Notes: a model not told the origin generated them from the letters alone. DNA of 64,000 nt from Streptomyces lomondensis (GCF_014651035.1 NZ_BMWC01000002.1:434001-498000); one strand, 5' to 3'; shown: positions 1 through 9,998, counted from the first letter of the stretch. Translations and numbers: made by a program.

Positions 1-149
1 CCAGCGCCCCGGCCGCGAAGGGCTCCAGCGGCGTCGGGGTCGCGCTCGGCATCACCGGGGGTGTGCTGGTACTGCTCGCGGGCGGCGCGTTCCTGGTCAA
101 CCGCCGCTGGCCGCTGCCGGATCTGGTGCGCCGCCGGACTCGTCCGTGA
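1..149 (+). CDS. D-alanyl-D-alanine carboxypeptidase, C-terminal end only
   Basis: Only the last 48 codons are present, read in the frame that starts at base 3 and ends at TGA 147-149. They encode a Ser/Gly-rich stretch, one hydrophobic segment (GVALGITGGVLVLLAGGAF) and a short basic tail ending RRRTRP. This is the membrane anchor seen at the C-terminus of Streptomyces penicillin-binding D,D-carboxypeptidases, which trim peptidoglycan pentapeptides outside the membrane. The catalytic domain lies upstream of the window, so the family name is inferred from the anchor and from its usual position next to a YihY gene. The end overlaps the convergent YihY gene by 53 bp. Confidence 0.5.
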   Translation, partial: SAPAAKGSSGVGVALGITGGVLVLLAGGAFLVNRRWPLPDLVRRRTRP

Positions 150-1014
150 GGTCCGGGAGTTCGTCCTGCTTGCTCTGCGTCGCCGTCCAGGAGGCGCAGA
201 ACAGCACCAGCTTCGAGGTGAAGTTGATCCACAGCAGCAGCGCGACGGGCACGCCGAACGCGCCGTACATGCTCTTCGCGGCCACGCCCTGGAGGTAGCC
301 GCTGAGCAGCAACTTCAGCAGTTCGAAGCCGACCGCGCCGGTCAGCGCCGCCACGAACAGGCGGTGCCGCGTCGGCTCGACGCCGGGCAGCAGTGTCAGG
401 ACGTAGAGCAGCAGCAGGAAGTCGGCGAGCACGGCGACCAGGAACGCGGCGGTGTGCAGCAGGATCCCGCCCCAGCCGCCCTCGTCTATGCCCAGCTGCC
501 GGGTGATCCAGCCGATCATCGCGGAGGCGACGGCGGAGGCGGCGATGGTGACGAGGAGCGCGCCGCCGAGGCCGATCAGAACGCCCGCGTCCTTGGCGTA
601 GCGCAGGGCCGGGTTCTCCTCGTCGTCGGGCAGTTCCCACACCGCCCGCAGGCTCTCGCGCATGGAACCGGCCCAGCTGATGCCGGTGAAGAGCAGCAGC
701 GCGCCGGCGATGAGCCCGATCGTGCCGGCGTTGTCCACCAGCCCGGCGATGTCGAGCTGGTCGGAGATGCCGGGCACCTGCTCGGCGATCTTGTCCTGAA
801 GCGCGTTCTGCTGCGCCGTGCTGAGCGTGGCGGCGGCGATGGTGGCGGACACCGTCAGCAGCGGGAAGAGCGCGACGAAACTCCTGAAGGTCATCGCGGC
901 GGCCAGCCGCGTCCACTTCACGCGGTCCAGCCGCTCGAACGACCGCCACGCGTGGGTGATCATCAGCCGCTCCGCCCACGGCCCGACAATCGGGAGCTTT
1001 TTCAGCCAGTCCAT
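97..1014 (-). CDS. YihY/BrkB family inner-membrane protein
   Basis: The product has 305 residues and several hydrophobic helices, with the family-typical N-terminus (MDWLKKLPIVGPWAERLM) followed by a TFRSFVALFPLLT segment. The family was once called ribonuclease BN or virulence factor BrkB; its transport or envelope role is not settled. The ATG at 1012-1014 was chosen because it gives the normal family N-terminus; a much longer in-frame extension upstream lies inside the preceding GtrA gene and is low-complexity. The start overlaps the end of the GtrA gene by 13 bp, so this is the last gene of a minus-strand run PAP2-UbiA-GtrA-YihY. The C-terminal tail is Asp/Ala/Gly-rich and overlaps the carboxypeptidase gene tail to tail. 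Confidence 0.85.
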   Translation of the reverse strand: MDWLKKLPIVGPWAERLMITHAWRSFERLDRVKWTRLAAAMTFRSFVALFPLLTVSATIAAATLSTAQQNALQDKIAEQVPGISDQLDIAGLVDNAGTIGLIAGALLLFTGISWAGSMRESLRAVWELPDDEENPALRYAKDAGVLIGLGGALLVTIAASAVASAMIGWITRQLGIDEGGWGGILLHTAAFLVAVLADFLLLLYVLTLLPGVEPTRHRLFVAALTGAVGFELLKLLLSGYLQGVAAKSMYGAFGVPVALLLWINFTSKLVLFCASWTATQSKQDELPDLTDESGGAPDPAAASGG

Positions 1015-1499
1015 GATCCGACTCTGCCCTCCGCCCGGAACACCCATGTACGGGTACCCCAGAACCGCAGGACCGTGGCCAGCGCCATGCCGACGACCGC
1101 GCCGGAGACGGTGTCCGCGCGCTGCGAGGTGAGTCCGAGGCCGTAGTGGCTGACGGCGAGGCAGAGCAGTTGGACGGCGGCCCCGGCGAGGTTCACCGCG
1201 CAGAACACGGCGTACGGGCGCAGGCCCCGGGCCCGCGCGGTGCGGTAGGGGCCGAGGGCGTTGCCCGCGTAAGCGACGGAGCAGGCGGCCACGAAGGACA
1301 GGGCCTTGGCGGTGAGCGGGCCGAGGGCGGCGGGGCCGCGCAGGTACGTGAAGAGCGCGAGGTCGACGGCGTAGGCGAGGAGACCGACGGCGGCGAACCC
1401 CAGGAGTTCCCGGCGGCACGGGAGCGTGCGGCTCGGGAGCTTGCGGCCCGGGAGCTTGCGGCCCGGAAGCATGCGGCTCGGCCACGCGCGCGTGGTCAC
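1002..1499 (-). CDS. GtrA family membrane protein
   Basis: The product has 165 residues and about four hydrophobic segments of the GtrA fold, including ELLGFAAVGLLAYAVDLALF and the C-terminal RFWGTRTWVFR signature. GtrA proteins are linked to moving polyprenyl-phosphate sugars across the membrane or to organising the machinery that uses them. In Mycobacterium tuberculosis the GtrA protein Rv3789 sits beside dprE1 and has been tied to decaprenyl-phosphoryl-arabinose. Here the gene follows the UbiA gene with a GTGA overlap, so a role in handling the product of this pathway is a reasonable inference. The N-terminus has a short imperfect PGRKL repeat. The GTG start at 1497-1499 is fixed by the overlap. 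Confidence 0.85.
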   Translation of the reverse strand: MTTRAWPSRMLPGRKLPGRKLPSRTLPCRRELLGFAAVGLLAYAVDLALFTYLRGPAALGPLTAKALSFVAACSVAYAGNALGPYRTARARGLRPYAVFCAVNLAGAAVQLLCLAVSHYGLGLTSQRADTVSGAVVGMALATVLRFWGTRTWVFRAEGRVGSWTG

Positions 1500-2440
1500 C
1501 AATTGGCCACCGCCAGGCCGTACATGGCCATCCACACCAGGCCGATGAGGGCGAGCGCCCGGTCGCGCAGGACGACGTCCTCGGGTTCCCCGGCCGTGCC
1601 GCGGTCGGCGAAGACGGCGTACCTCAGGATCGCGAGGATGAAGGCGACCATGGACAGCTGCCGCCAGGGCAGCACGCTGGTGTGCGGGACGCCGCCCTCC
1701 TCCATGGCCCACAGGCAGTAGCCGAGGACGGCGACACCGGCCGCGAGCTGCCAGACGAAGCGGAGGTAGCCGGTGGTGTACTCGGTGAGCAACGCGCGCG
1801 TGGCGCCCGCTTTTCCGGCCATCTGCACGGCCTCCGAGTAGCGCTTGGCCGACACCATGAACAGCGCGCCGAACCCGGTGGTGATCAGGAACCAGCGCGA
1901 CAGCGGGATGCCGAGGGCGAGTCCGCCGACCATGGCCCGCATCAGGAACCCGGTGGTGACGACGGCCAGGTCGACGACGAGGACGTGCTTGAGGCTGACG
2001 CAGTAGGCCAGTTGCATGGCGAGGTAGGCGGTCAGCAGGGCGGCGACGGCCGGGCCGCACAGCCAGGCCGCGGCGCAGGGCGCGAGGACGCCGAGGCAGC
2101 CGCCGACGGCGTAGGCGACGGGCACGGGGACCTGTCCGGCGGCGACCGGGCGGTGCCGCTTGACGGGGTGGGCGCGGTCGGCGTCGGCGTCGCGGGCGTC
2201 GTTGACGAGGTAGACGGCGGCGGCGCAGGCGGTGAAGAGGACGAAGACCAGGGCGAGTTGGATCAGGGCGTGCCGGGCGAAGAGCTCGCCCGCCGCCGCC
2301 GGGGCCGCGACCACGAGGACGTTCTTGATCCACTGCTTGGGCCGCGCGGTCCTGACGAGACCGGCCAGGAGACCGCCCTTGCGGGGTGACGCGGACTGCT
2401 GCTCGGGGGCGCGCTGCCGCAGGATGGCCGTCTCAGCCAT
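1496..2440 (-). CDS. ubiA: UbiA-family decaprenyl-phosphate phosphoribosyltransferase (DPPR synthase) homologue
   Basis: The 314-residue polytopic membrane protein matches the phosphoribosyl branch of the UbiA superfamily. It keeps the first Asp-rich motif (YLVNDARDADADRAHP, then KRHRPVAAG) and the region around DLAVVTTGFLMRA, and it ends with an AGEPEDVVLRDRAL segment very like M. tuberculosis Rv3806c. Rv3806c transfers 5-phosphoribose from PRPP to decaprenyl phosphate, the first committed step towards decaprenyl-phosphoryl-arabinose. Here it lies between a PAP2 phosphatase gene (8-bp overlap) and a GtrA gene (4-bp overlap), so the chain is probably translationally coupled. The actual polyprenyl chain length in this organism cannot be read from sequence. 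Confidence 0.85.
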   Translation of the reverse strand: MAETAILRQRAPEQQSASPRKGGLLAGLVRTARPKQWIKNVLVVAAPAAAGELFARHALIQLALVFVLFTACAAAVYLVNDARDADADRAHPVKRHRPVAAGQVPVPVAYAVGGCLGVLAPCAAAWLCGPAVAALLTAYLAMQLAYCVSLKHVLVVDLAVVTTGFLMRAMVGGLALGIPLSRWFLITTGFGALFMVSAKRYSEAVQMAGKAGATRALLTEYTTGYLRFVWQLAAGVAVLGYCLWAMEEGGVPHTSVLPWRQLSMVAFILAILRYAVFADRGTAGEPEDVVLRDRALALIGLVWMAMYGLAVANW

Positions 2441-2954
2441 GGTGGGCGCCTCCTCTCATCCAGCGGGCGCCGAGCCGGGCCGTGAGGGCGCCGAGGGCGG
2501 CACCGGCCGCGACGTCGGAGGGGTAGTGGACCCCGACCACCAGGCGTGAGACGCACACGGCTACGGCGAGGGGCGGGACCGCGCGGGCTCCCAGGGCGCC
2601 GAAGGCGACGGCGGCGGCCGTGGCGGAGGTGGCGTGGGAGCTGGGGAAGGAGTGCCGGCCGGCCGTGCGCACCAGGGGCTCGACGTGCGCGGGGCGCGGG
2701 CGGCGCACGACCCGTTTCACCCCCATGCTGACGAGATGCGCCCCCGCGGTGAGGGCGGTGCCGCGCAGCCAGGCGCCGCGTCTCCTGCGGTCGACGGCGG
2801 CTCCGGCGAGCCCCGCCGCCAGCCACAGCGCCGCGTGCTCCCCCGCCCAGGACAGGGCACGCGCGGCACCGGCCACGCGCGGGTCGGTGCCGCACGCCCT
2901 GAGCGCCGAAACGATCCGGTGGTCCATGTCGTGCAGGTCGTCGAGGTCGTCCAT
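2433..2954 (-). CDS. PAP2-family phosphatase, probable polyprenyl-phosphoribose 5-phosphate phosphatase
   Basis: The 173-residue membrane protein carries all three PAP2 signature blocks: KRVVRRPRP, the SFPSSHATS block with the catalytic His, and SRLVVGVHYPSDV with the second His and Asp. PAP2 enzymes remove phosphate from lipid or polyprenyl phosphates at the membrane. In mycobacteria the neighbouring pair Rv3806c/Rv3807c has the same UbiA plus PAP2 arrangement, and Rv3807c is the proposed phosphatase for the phosphoribosyl lipid; that role is inferred here from context. It is the first gene of the minus-strand run and is divergent from the dprE1-like gene across 133 bp. Confidence 0.85.
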   Translation of the reverse strand: MDDLDDLHDMDHRIVSALRACGTDPRVAGAARALSWAGEHAALWLAAGLAGAAVDRRRRGAWLRGTALTAGAHLVSMGVKRVVRRPRPAHVEPLVRTAGRHSFPSSHATSATAAAVAFGALGARAVPPLAVAVCVSRLVVGVHYPSDVAAGAALGALTARLGARWMRGGAHHG

Positions 2955-3087
2955 GTGGACTCACTGTTCACGCCCACCTGGCCTGAACTCCGGCAATATT
3001 GAGCGACATCCCATTAATCACCCGTTTCGGGGAGGGATGCCATGTTCTCGAACTAATAGCTCACATGGGGGCGATACGGTCACGGAC

Positions 3088-4482
3088 ATGTCTGCCGACA
3101 CCGATTCCGTCCCCGATTCCGCCCCTGACGTCATGGGCCTGGACCACACCACCGTCACCGGCTGGGGCCGCACCGCTCCGACGGCCGCCCGGCTGATCCG
3201 CCCGCGGACGTACGAGGAGGCCGCGGCGGCCGTCCGGGAGTGCGGGGCCCGCGGCGGGATCCCCCGGGGCCTGGGCCGGGCGTACGGGGACGCGGCGCAG
3301 AACGCGGGCGGGTCCGTGCTCGACATGACGGGCCTGGACCGCGTCCACGCGATCGACGCCGACGGCGGCACCGTGCTGTGCGACGCGGGCGTCTCCCTGC
3401 ACCGGCTGATGGAGGTGCTGCTGCCGCTCGGCTGGTTCGTGCCGGTCACCCCCGGCACCCGCTACGTCACCGTCGGCGGGGCGATCGGCGCCGACATCCA
3501 CGGCAAGAACCACCACGTCTCGGGCTCCTTCGCCCGGCACGTGCTCGCCCTCGAACTGCTCACCGCGGACGGCGAGATCCGCACGGTGATCCCCGGCACG
3601 CCCCTGTTCGACGCCACCGCGGGCGGCATGGGCCTGACGGGTGTGATCCTCACCGCGACGATCCGGCTCCAGCCGGTCGAGACCTCGCTGATGTCGGTCG
3701 ACACCGAACGGGCGACGGACCTCGACGACCTGATGGCCCGGCTGGCGGCCACCGACCACCGCTACCGCTACTCGGTCGCCTGGATCGACCTGCTGGCCCG
3801 CGGCGCGGCGACCGGCCGCGCGGTCCTCACCCGCGGCGACCACGCGCCCCTGGACGCGCTCCCCGCCCGCCTGCGCCGGGACCCGCTGTCCTTCCGCACG
3901 CCGCGCCTCCCGTCCGCGCCCGCCGTCCTCCCCGAGGGCCTGCTCAGCCGGACCACCGTGGGCCTGTTCAACGAGCTCTGGTACCGCAAGTCCCCCCGCG
4001 CCCGGGCCGGCCGACTCCAGCGGATCTCCGCCTTCTTCCACCCCCTGGACGGCGTGCCCCACTGGAACCGCGTCTACGGCCGGGGCGGCTTCGTGCAGTA
4101 CCAGTTCGTCGTCGGCTACGGCCAGGAGGACGCCCTGCGCCGCATCGTGCGCCGGATCTCCGAACGCCGCTGCCCGTCCTTCCTGGCCGTCCTCAAGCGC
4201 TTCGGGGAGTCCGACCCGGGCTGGCTGTCCTTCCCCGTGCCGGGCTGGACGCTGGCGCTGGACATCCCGGCGGGCCTGCCCGGCCTCGGCGCGTTCCTCG
4301 ACGAGCTCGACGAGGAGGTCGCCGCCGCGGGCGGCCGGGTCTACCTCGCCAAGGACGCCCGGCTGCGCCCGGAACTGCTCGCGGCGATGTACCCGCGCCT
4401 CGACGACTTCCGCACCCTGCGCGCCGAACTGGACCCGCACGGGGTCTTCGTGTCCGACCTGGCCCGCCGCCTCGGTCTTTAG
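3088..4482 (+). CDS. dprE1: DprE1-like FAD-dependent decaprenylphosphoryl-ribose 2-oxidase
   Basis: The 464-residue protein has an N-terminal PCMH-type FAD-binding domain (GLGRAYGDAAQNAGG, GGAIGADIHGKNHH) and a C-terminal substrate domain ending FVSDLARRLGL, close to M. tuberculosis DprE1. The family oxidises the 2'-OH of polyprenyl-phosphoryl ribose; DprE2 then reduces the keto intermediate to the arabinose form. The lysine of the YLAKDARL motif is kept. In the strand holding the benzothiazinone-reactive cysteine of mycobacterial DprE1 (GWNICVDF) this protein reads GWTLALDI, so Ala390 replaces the Cys. The ATG at 3088 gives the usual N-terminus but has only a weak ribosome binding site. The dprE2-like gene follows after 19 bp. 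Confidence 0.88.
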   Translation: MSADTDSVPDSAPDVMGLDHTTVTGWGRTAPTAARLIRPRTYEEAAAAVRECGARGGIPRGLGRAYGDAAQNAGGSVLDMTGLDRVHAIDADGGTVLCDAGVSLHRLMEVLLPLGWFVPVTPGTRYVTVGGAIGADIHGKNHHVSGSFARHVLALELLTADGEIRTVIPGTPLFDATAGGMGLTGVILTATIRLQPVETSLMSVDTERATDLDDLMARLAATDHRYRYSVAWIDLLARGAATGRAVLTRGDHAPLDALPARLRRDPLSFRTPRLPSAPAVLPEGLLSRTTVGLFNELWYRKSPRARAGRLQRISAFFHPLDGVPHWNRVYGRGGFVQYQFVVGYGQEDALRRIVRRISERRCPSFLAVLKRFGESDPGWLSFPVPGWTLALDIPAGLPGLGAFLDELDEEVAAAGGRVYLAKDARLRPELLAAMYPRLDDFRTLRAELDPHGVFVSDLARRLGL

Positions 4483-4501
4483 GCAACAACTAGGAGCTGT
4501 C

Positions 4502-5257
4502 ATGAAGGACGCCTTCGGCCTCCCCCAGTCCCTGCTCGTCCTCGGCGGTACGTCAGAGATCGCGCTGGCGACCGCCCGCCGGCTGATCGCCCGGCGCACC
4601 CGTACGGTCTGGCTGGCGGGCCGTCCCTCGCCCGCCCTGGAGGAGGCCGCCGGGCAGCTGCGCGGGCTCGGGGCGGAGGTGCACACCGTCGCCTTCGACG
4701 CGCTGGACCCCACCTCCCACGAGGCCGTGCTCGGGAAGATCTTCGCCGAGGGCGACATCGACATGGTGCTGCTCGCCTTCGGGCTCCTGGGCGACCAGGC
4801 CCGTGACGAACGGGAACCGGAGGCGGCGGTGCGGGTCGCGCAGACCAACTACACCGGCGCGGTCTCGGCGGGCCTGGTGTGCGCCCGCGCGCTCCAGTCC
4901 CAGGGGCACGGCTCGCTGGTCGTGATGTCGTCCGTCGCGGGCGAGCGGGCCCGCCGTGCGAACTTCATCTACGGCTCCAGCAAGGCCGGCCTGGACGCCT
5001 TCGCGCAGGGCCTGGGCGACGCGCTGCACGGCACGGGCGTACACGTCATGGTCGTACGCCCCGGCTTCGTCCGGACCCGGATGACCGCCGGCCTGCCCGA
5101 GTCGCCGCTCGCGACGACGCCCGAGGCGGTCGCGACGGCCGTGGAGCTGGGTCTGCGGCGCCGCTCGGAGACGGTCTGGGTGCCGGGCGCGCTGCGGGTG
5201 GTCATGTCGGCGCTACGGCATCTGCCACGGGGCGTGTTCCGGCGACTGCCGATCTGA
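4502..5257 (+). CDS. dprE2: DprE2-like short-chain dehydrogenase (keto-arabinose reductase)
   Basis: The 251-residue short-chain dehydrogenase has the nucleotide-binding motif LVLGGTSEIALATAR, the FGLLGD segment, the catalytic Ser region VVMSSVAGERARRANF and YGSSKAG with Tyr and Lys. The C-terminus (LRHLPRGVFRRLPI) mirrors that of M. tuberculosis DprE2, which separates it from generic reductases. DprE2 reduces the DprE1 product to decaprenyl-phosphoryl-arabinose with a nicotinamide cofactor. It lies 19 bp after the dprE1-like gene with AGGAG upstream of the ATG. The last codons are part of a 34-bp sequence repeated directly downstream. Confidence 0.88.
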   Translation: MKDAFGLPQSLLVLGGTSEIALATARRLIARRTRTVWLAGRPSPALEEAAGQLRGLGAEVHTVAFDALDPTSHEAVLGKIFAEGDIDMVLLAFGLLGDQARDEREPEAAVRVAQTNYTGAVSAGLVCARALQSQGHGSLVVMSSVAGERARRANFIYGSSKAGLDAFAQGLGDALHGTGVHVMVVRPGFVRTRMTAGLPESPLATTPEAVATAVELGLRRRSETVWVPGALRVVMSALRHLPRGVFRRLPI

Positions 5258-5307
5258 TCCGCGGGTCGGGTTTCGGCGACTGCCGATCTGATCCGCAGGC
5301 CGGGTTT
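5240..5307. repeat. Tandem 34-bp direct repeat covering the dprE2 stop codon
   Basis: Two adjacent 34-bp copies, 5240-5273 and 5274-5307, begin CGGCGACTGCCGATCTGATC and differ at only two positions. The first copy contains the last codons and TGA of the dprE2-like gene, so the 3' end of the gene has been copied into the intergenic space. The array runs on into a looser 30-bp repeat region. Confidence 0.85.
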
Positions 5308-5334
5308 CGGCGGCTGTGGCCTGCCCCGCCGGGG

Positions 5335-5690
5335 GGCGGCTGCTGCCGGGTGCCCGGCGGCTGGTAGCTGTCCCGCCGGGGGTCCGGCAGCTGGCGGCTG
5401 ACCCACCGGGACTCCTGGCGGCCGGCGGCTGACCCGCCGGGTGTCCGGCAGCTGCCAGCCGACCTGCCAGGTGCCCGGCGGCCGACGGCTGCCCCACCGG
5501 GACACCGCGCAGCTGACCCGCCGGAACTCCGGCAGCTGCCGACTGACGCCGGGCACCCGGCGGCCGGGCGGGTGACCCACCGGGACTCCGCGCGGCCGAC
5601 AGCTGATCCACCGGGACACCGGCAACTGCCGACTGACCTGCCCGGGTGCTCGGAGGCTGCCGGCCAACCCACCGGGAGTCCGGCATCTGC
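5335..5690. repeat. Degenerate 30-bp tandem repeat array between convergent genes
   Basis: About eleven imperfect units of 29-32 bp with a core like CGGCAGCTGCCGGCTGACCC followed by ACCGGGACTC fill the space between the dprE2-like gene and the convergent RNA ligase gene. Units vary in the CAGCTG/CGGCCG positions and in GACTC/GACAC/GTGTC ends. Because 30 is a multiple of three, all frames stay open and give 10-residue repeating peptides, but there is no start with a ribosome binding site and no family match I recognise, so I read it as non-coding. Many units contain inverted sub-repeats, so an RNA or DNA hairpin role at the convergent ends is possible. Confidence 0.75.
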
Positions 5691-5708
5691 GTTCGGACCG
5701 CGACTGGA

Positions 5709-6287
5709 TCAGCGCGTCGGGACCGAGCCGCGCTCCACGCGTCCGGCCTGTGGCGGGACCACCGAGCCGCCGAAGGTGAACTCGCGGAGCTTGCGCCAGA
5801 CCCCGTCGGCGCCCTGCTCGTAGAGGGCGAATCCCGTGCAGGGCCACTCGGCCTCGTAGCCGGCGAGTTCCTCGAAGGCGCGGTCCATCGCCGCCTCCTC
5901 GATGCCGTGCGCGACCGTGACGTGCGGGTGGTACGGGAACTGAAGTTCGCGTGCGACCGGCCCGGCGGGGTCGCGGACCTGCTGCTGGAGCTCCGTACAG
6001 GCCTCCGCGCCCGCGACGACCCGGACGAACACCACCGGCGACAGGGGCCGGAACGTGCCCGTGCCGGACAGCCGCATGGGGAACGGGCGACCGGCTGCGG
6101 CGACCTCGGTCAGATGCGCCTCGACGGCCGGCAGGGACGCCTCGTCGATCTCCGTCGGCGGCAGCAGGGTGACGTGCGTGGGGATGCCGTGAGCCGCGGC
6201 GTCGCCGAAGCCCGCGCGCAGCTGCTGAAGCCGGCTGCCGTGAGGCTCCGGGACCGCGATCGAGACACCGATCGTTACGGTCCCCAC
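5709..6287 (-). CDS. thpR: 2'-5' RNA ligase / cyclic phosphodiesterase family protein
   Basis: The 192-residue protein has the two HxT motifs that define the 2H phosphoesterase fold, THVTLLPP near residue 40 and HPHVTVAHG near residue 120. Family members act on 2',3'-cyclic phosphate or 2'-5' linked RNA ends in the cytoplasm; the natural substrate is usually unknown. The start is GTG at 6285-6287, preceded by AGGAGA at good spacing. The gene lies just upstream of the repeat array at its 3' side and downstream of trpS on the same strand, separated by 143 bp in which I see no clear terminator. Confidence 0.85.
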   Translation of the reverse strand: MGTVTIGVSIAVPEPHGSRLQQLRAGFGDAAAHGIPTHVTLLPPTEIDEASLPAVEAHLTEVAAAGRPFPMRLSGTGTFRPLSPVVFVRVVAGAEACTELQQQVRDPAGPVARELQFPYHPHVTVAHGIEEAAMDRAFEELAGYEAEWPCTGFALYEQGADGVWRKLREFTFGGSVVPPQAGRVERGSVPTR

Positions 6288-6430
6288 ATCGTCTCCTGTC
6301 GGTTCAGTTAGCGGGCCGCTGATACGACCACCCGGTTATCGACTGTACGGCCACGGCCGGGTTACGGGCAGGCGCAACCGAAGTGATGTACGGCGCTGTT
6401 CGGTGGTACGGCTGTGCGCGGGGGTGGCGT

Positions 6431-8182
<1,752 letters not shown>

Positions 8183-8199
<17 letters not shown>

Positions 8200-9166
8200 G
8201 TCCTACGACGACGAGTCGTACGACGGTGAGGGCGGCGCTGGTGAGGGCCGCGCCGGTGGGCGGCGTGGCGCGGGGCGGCGACCCGGTGGCGGGCGCCCGT
8301 CCGGCGCGGGGCGGCGGCCCGGCACTGGATACCGACGCGGCGAGCCCTCCCGGCTGCCGGAGGAGCTGCGGGCGCTCGGCCGGTCGCTGGACCCGCCCGG
8401 GACCGACGGGTCCGGCCGGTCCGCCGATGCCGAGACCATGGTCGAGAGGGTGCTGGGGCAGATACTCGCCGAGGGTGTGCCGGTCCCGGTGGCCGAGCCG
8501 GACCGGCCCGCCGAGCGGCTGCGGGCGGTGCGGCGCTGGACGGGGATGCGGTGGCGTTCGCTGACGGCGACGCTGTGCGGCCTGCTGACGGTGCTCGTGC
8601 TCACGCCCCCGGTGCGGGCCACGGTCCTCGACTGGTTCGACTTCGGCGGGGTCGAGGTGCGGTACGCCCCGTCGGCGACACCGTCGAGCGCCGAGGTGCC
8701 GGGCTGCCCGCGTCCTGTGTCCCTCGCCGAGGCCGAGCGGCGCACGGGCTTCCGCCCGCTGGTGCCGCCGGCGCTCGGCACGCCGGACGCGGTGACCGTG
8801 ACCCGGCAGCCGCAGGGGCGGTACCTGACGACACTGTGCTGGCGGGAGAGCGGCGGCACGATACGGCTGGACGAGTATCCGGCGCGGCTGGGCGTGGAGT
8901 TCGTCAAGACGGTGCCGCAGCCTGCGGAGTGGGTGCCGCTGGACGAGGGCACCTCCCAGGCCGGCCCCTCGGACGTGGCCGTGTGGCTTCCGCGCCCCCA
9001 CCTGCTGAGCTTCTGGCTGGAGGACGCACAGGGTGACCGCTTCCTGCGCGAGGAGCGCCCGGCGGGGCCGACGCTGCTGTGGACCCACGGCGGGCGGGCG
9101 ACGCTCCGCTTGGAGGGTGTGGCCTCGAAGGAGCGGGCGGCGGCGGTGGCGCGGTCGCTGCGGTAG
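8183..9166 (+). CDS. Probable membrane anti-sigma factor
   Basis: The product of about 327 residues has a Gly/Arg-rich, disordered N-terminal region, a cytoplasmic segment to about residue 115, one membrane helix (LTATLCGLLTVLVLTPPV) and an extracellular domain of about 180 residues with two Cys. The topology and the overlap with the ECF sigma gene suggest an anti-sigma factor that holds the sigma factor at the membrane; no zinc-finger (ZAS) motif is visible. Start choice is uncertain: GTG 8183 and GTG 8192 both lie directly against purine-rich sequence. The extracellular domain is not one I recognise. Confidence 0.65.
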
Positions 9167-9317
9167 CGGTCAGGGACGGGCGTCTGTCGCGGGGGCCCGT
9201 CCCTGAGGCCTTCTCCATCGGTCCCGGTGGGGTGGGAACCCCGGAGGGTCGGGCGGTGTACCAGGAGTGACACAGCGGGTGCGGCTGCCGCGCCGCATCG
9301 GGACCGGGGAGGGTCGC

Positions 9318-9998
9318 ATGGTGAGGATGCGTCAACTGATCGCGGTGACGGGGGCGTTGGTTTCCCTGTTCGCCGTGGCGCTGCTGGGAGCGCCGTCCGC
9401 GTCGGCCGGCGGGCCGACGAGCGTGTTCCTGGCGTCGCCCACGAGTCAACGGGCCGCGGGGCTCTATGCCGGGGACCGTGAGTACGCCGAGTTGGAGAAG
9501 CTCCTCGGCCGAGCGGGCGGCGAGCTCGACAACGCCCCGCGGGTGGAGCCGCCGGAGCTGGGCGACGGCCCGGGCGAGTGGGTCAGCATCACGTGGATGA
9601 TCCACAACGTGGACCCCTGGCGACAGGACACGGTGCTCGTCGGCCGTCCACAGCCGGGGGACGTGGTGATTCGGACGGCGATGGGGACCCCGCTTCCCTC
9701 CACCGGCCAGTGGCACCGCGCCAGGCAGCCGGCCCGGCTGCACGCGTTGCTGGAGCGGCTCGGCGTGCTCGGCGAGGCCTCGGGCGCGCCGAGCACCGGG
9801 ACCTCGCCCTCGGCCGCGCCCACCAGGACCACCGCGGCGAGCACGGACGAGGGTGCGCAGTGGTGGTGGGCACTGCCGGGACTGGCCGCGGGTCTGGTCC
9901 TCGGGGGCGGCGGCTCGGTGCTGATACGCCGCGCGGCGGCCCGGCACGATGCGGGGCCGCCGCGCGGGGAGCCGCGGCAGGAGTTGATCGACCGGTGA
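9318..9998 (+). CDS. Exported protein with C-terminal membrane anchor, sigma-operon partner
   Basis: The 226-residue product starts at ATG 9318 behind GGGGAGGG; it has a signal peptide (LIAVTGALVSLFAVALLGAPSASA), an exported region of about 120 residues, a Thr/Ser/Pro linker, then a membrane helix (WWWALPGLAAGLVLGGGGSV) and a short basic tail. It lies 151 bp after the anti-sigma gene on the same strand. Such sets of sigma factor, membrane regulator and surface protein often share a regulon, but the exported domain (GDREYAELEKLLGRAGG, VSITWMIHNVDPW) does not match a family I can name. Confidence 0.7.
   Translation: MVRMRQLIAVTGALVSLFAVALLGAPSASAGGPTSVFLASPTSQRAAGLYAGDREYAELEKLLGRAGGELDNAPRVEPPELGDGPGEWVSITWMIHNVDPWRQDTVLVGRPQPGDVVIRTAMGTPLPSTGQWHRARQPARLHALLERLGVLGEASGAPSTGTSPSAAPTRTTAASTDEGAQWWWALPGLAAGLVLGGGGSVLIRRAAARHDAGPPRGEPRQELIDR

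Noticed and set aside
2620..3087. A 156-residue N-terminal extension of the DprE1-like protein
   Set aside because: It is antisense to the PAP2 gene, is Arg/Pro/Ala-rich and is absent from the family; the ATG at 3088 gives normal length.
5213..5686. Repeat peptide ORFs (10-residue repeats) in the 30-bp array
   Set aside because: All frames are open because the period is divisible by three; no start with a ribosome binding site and unit lengths drift (24-32 bp), which breaks any one frame.
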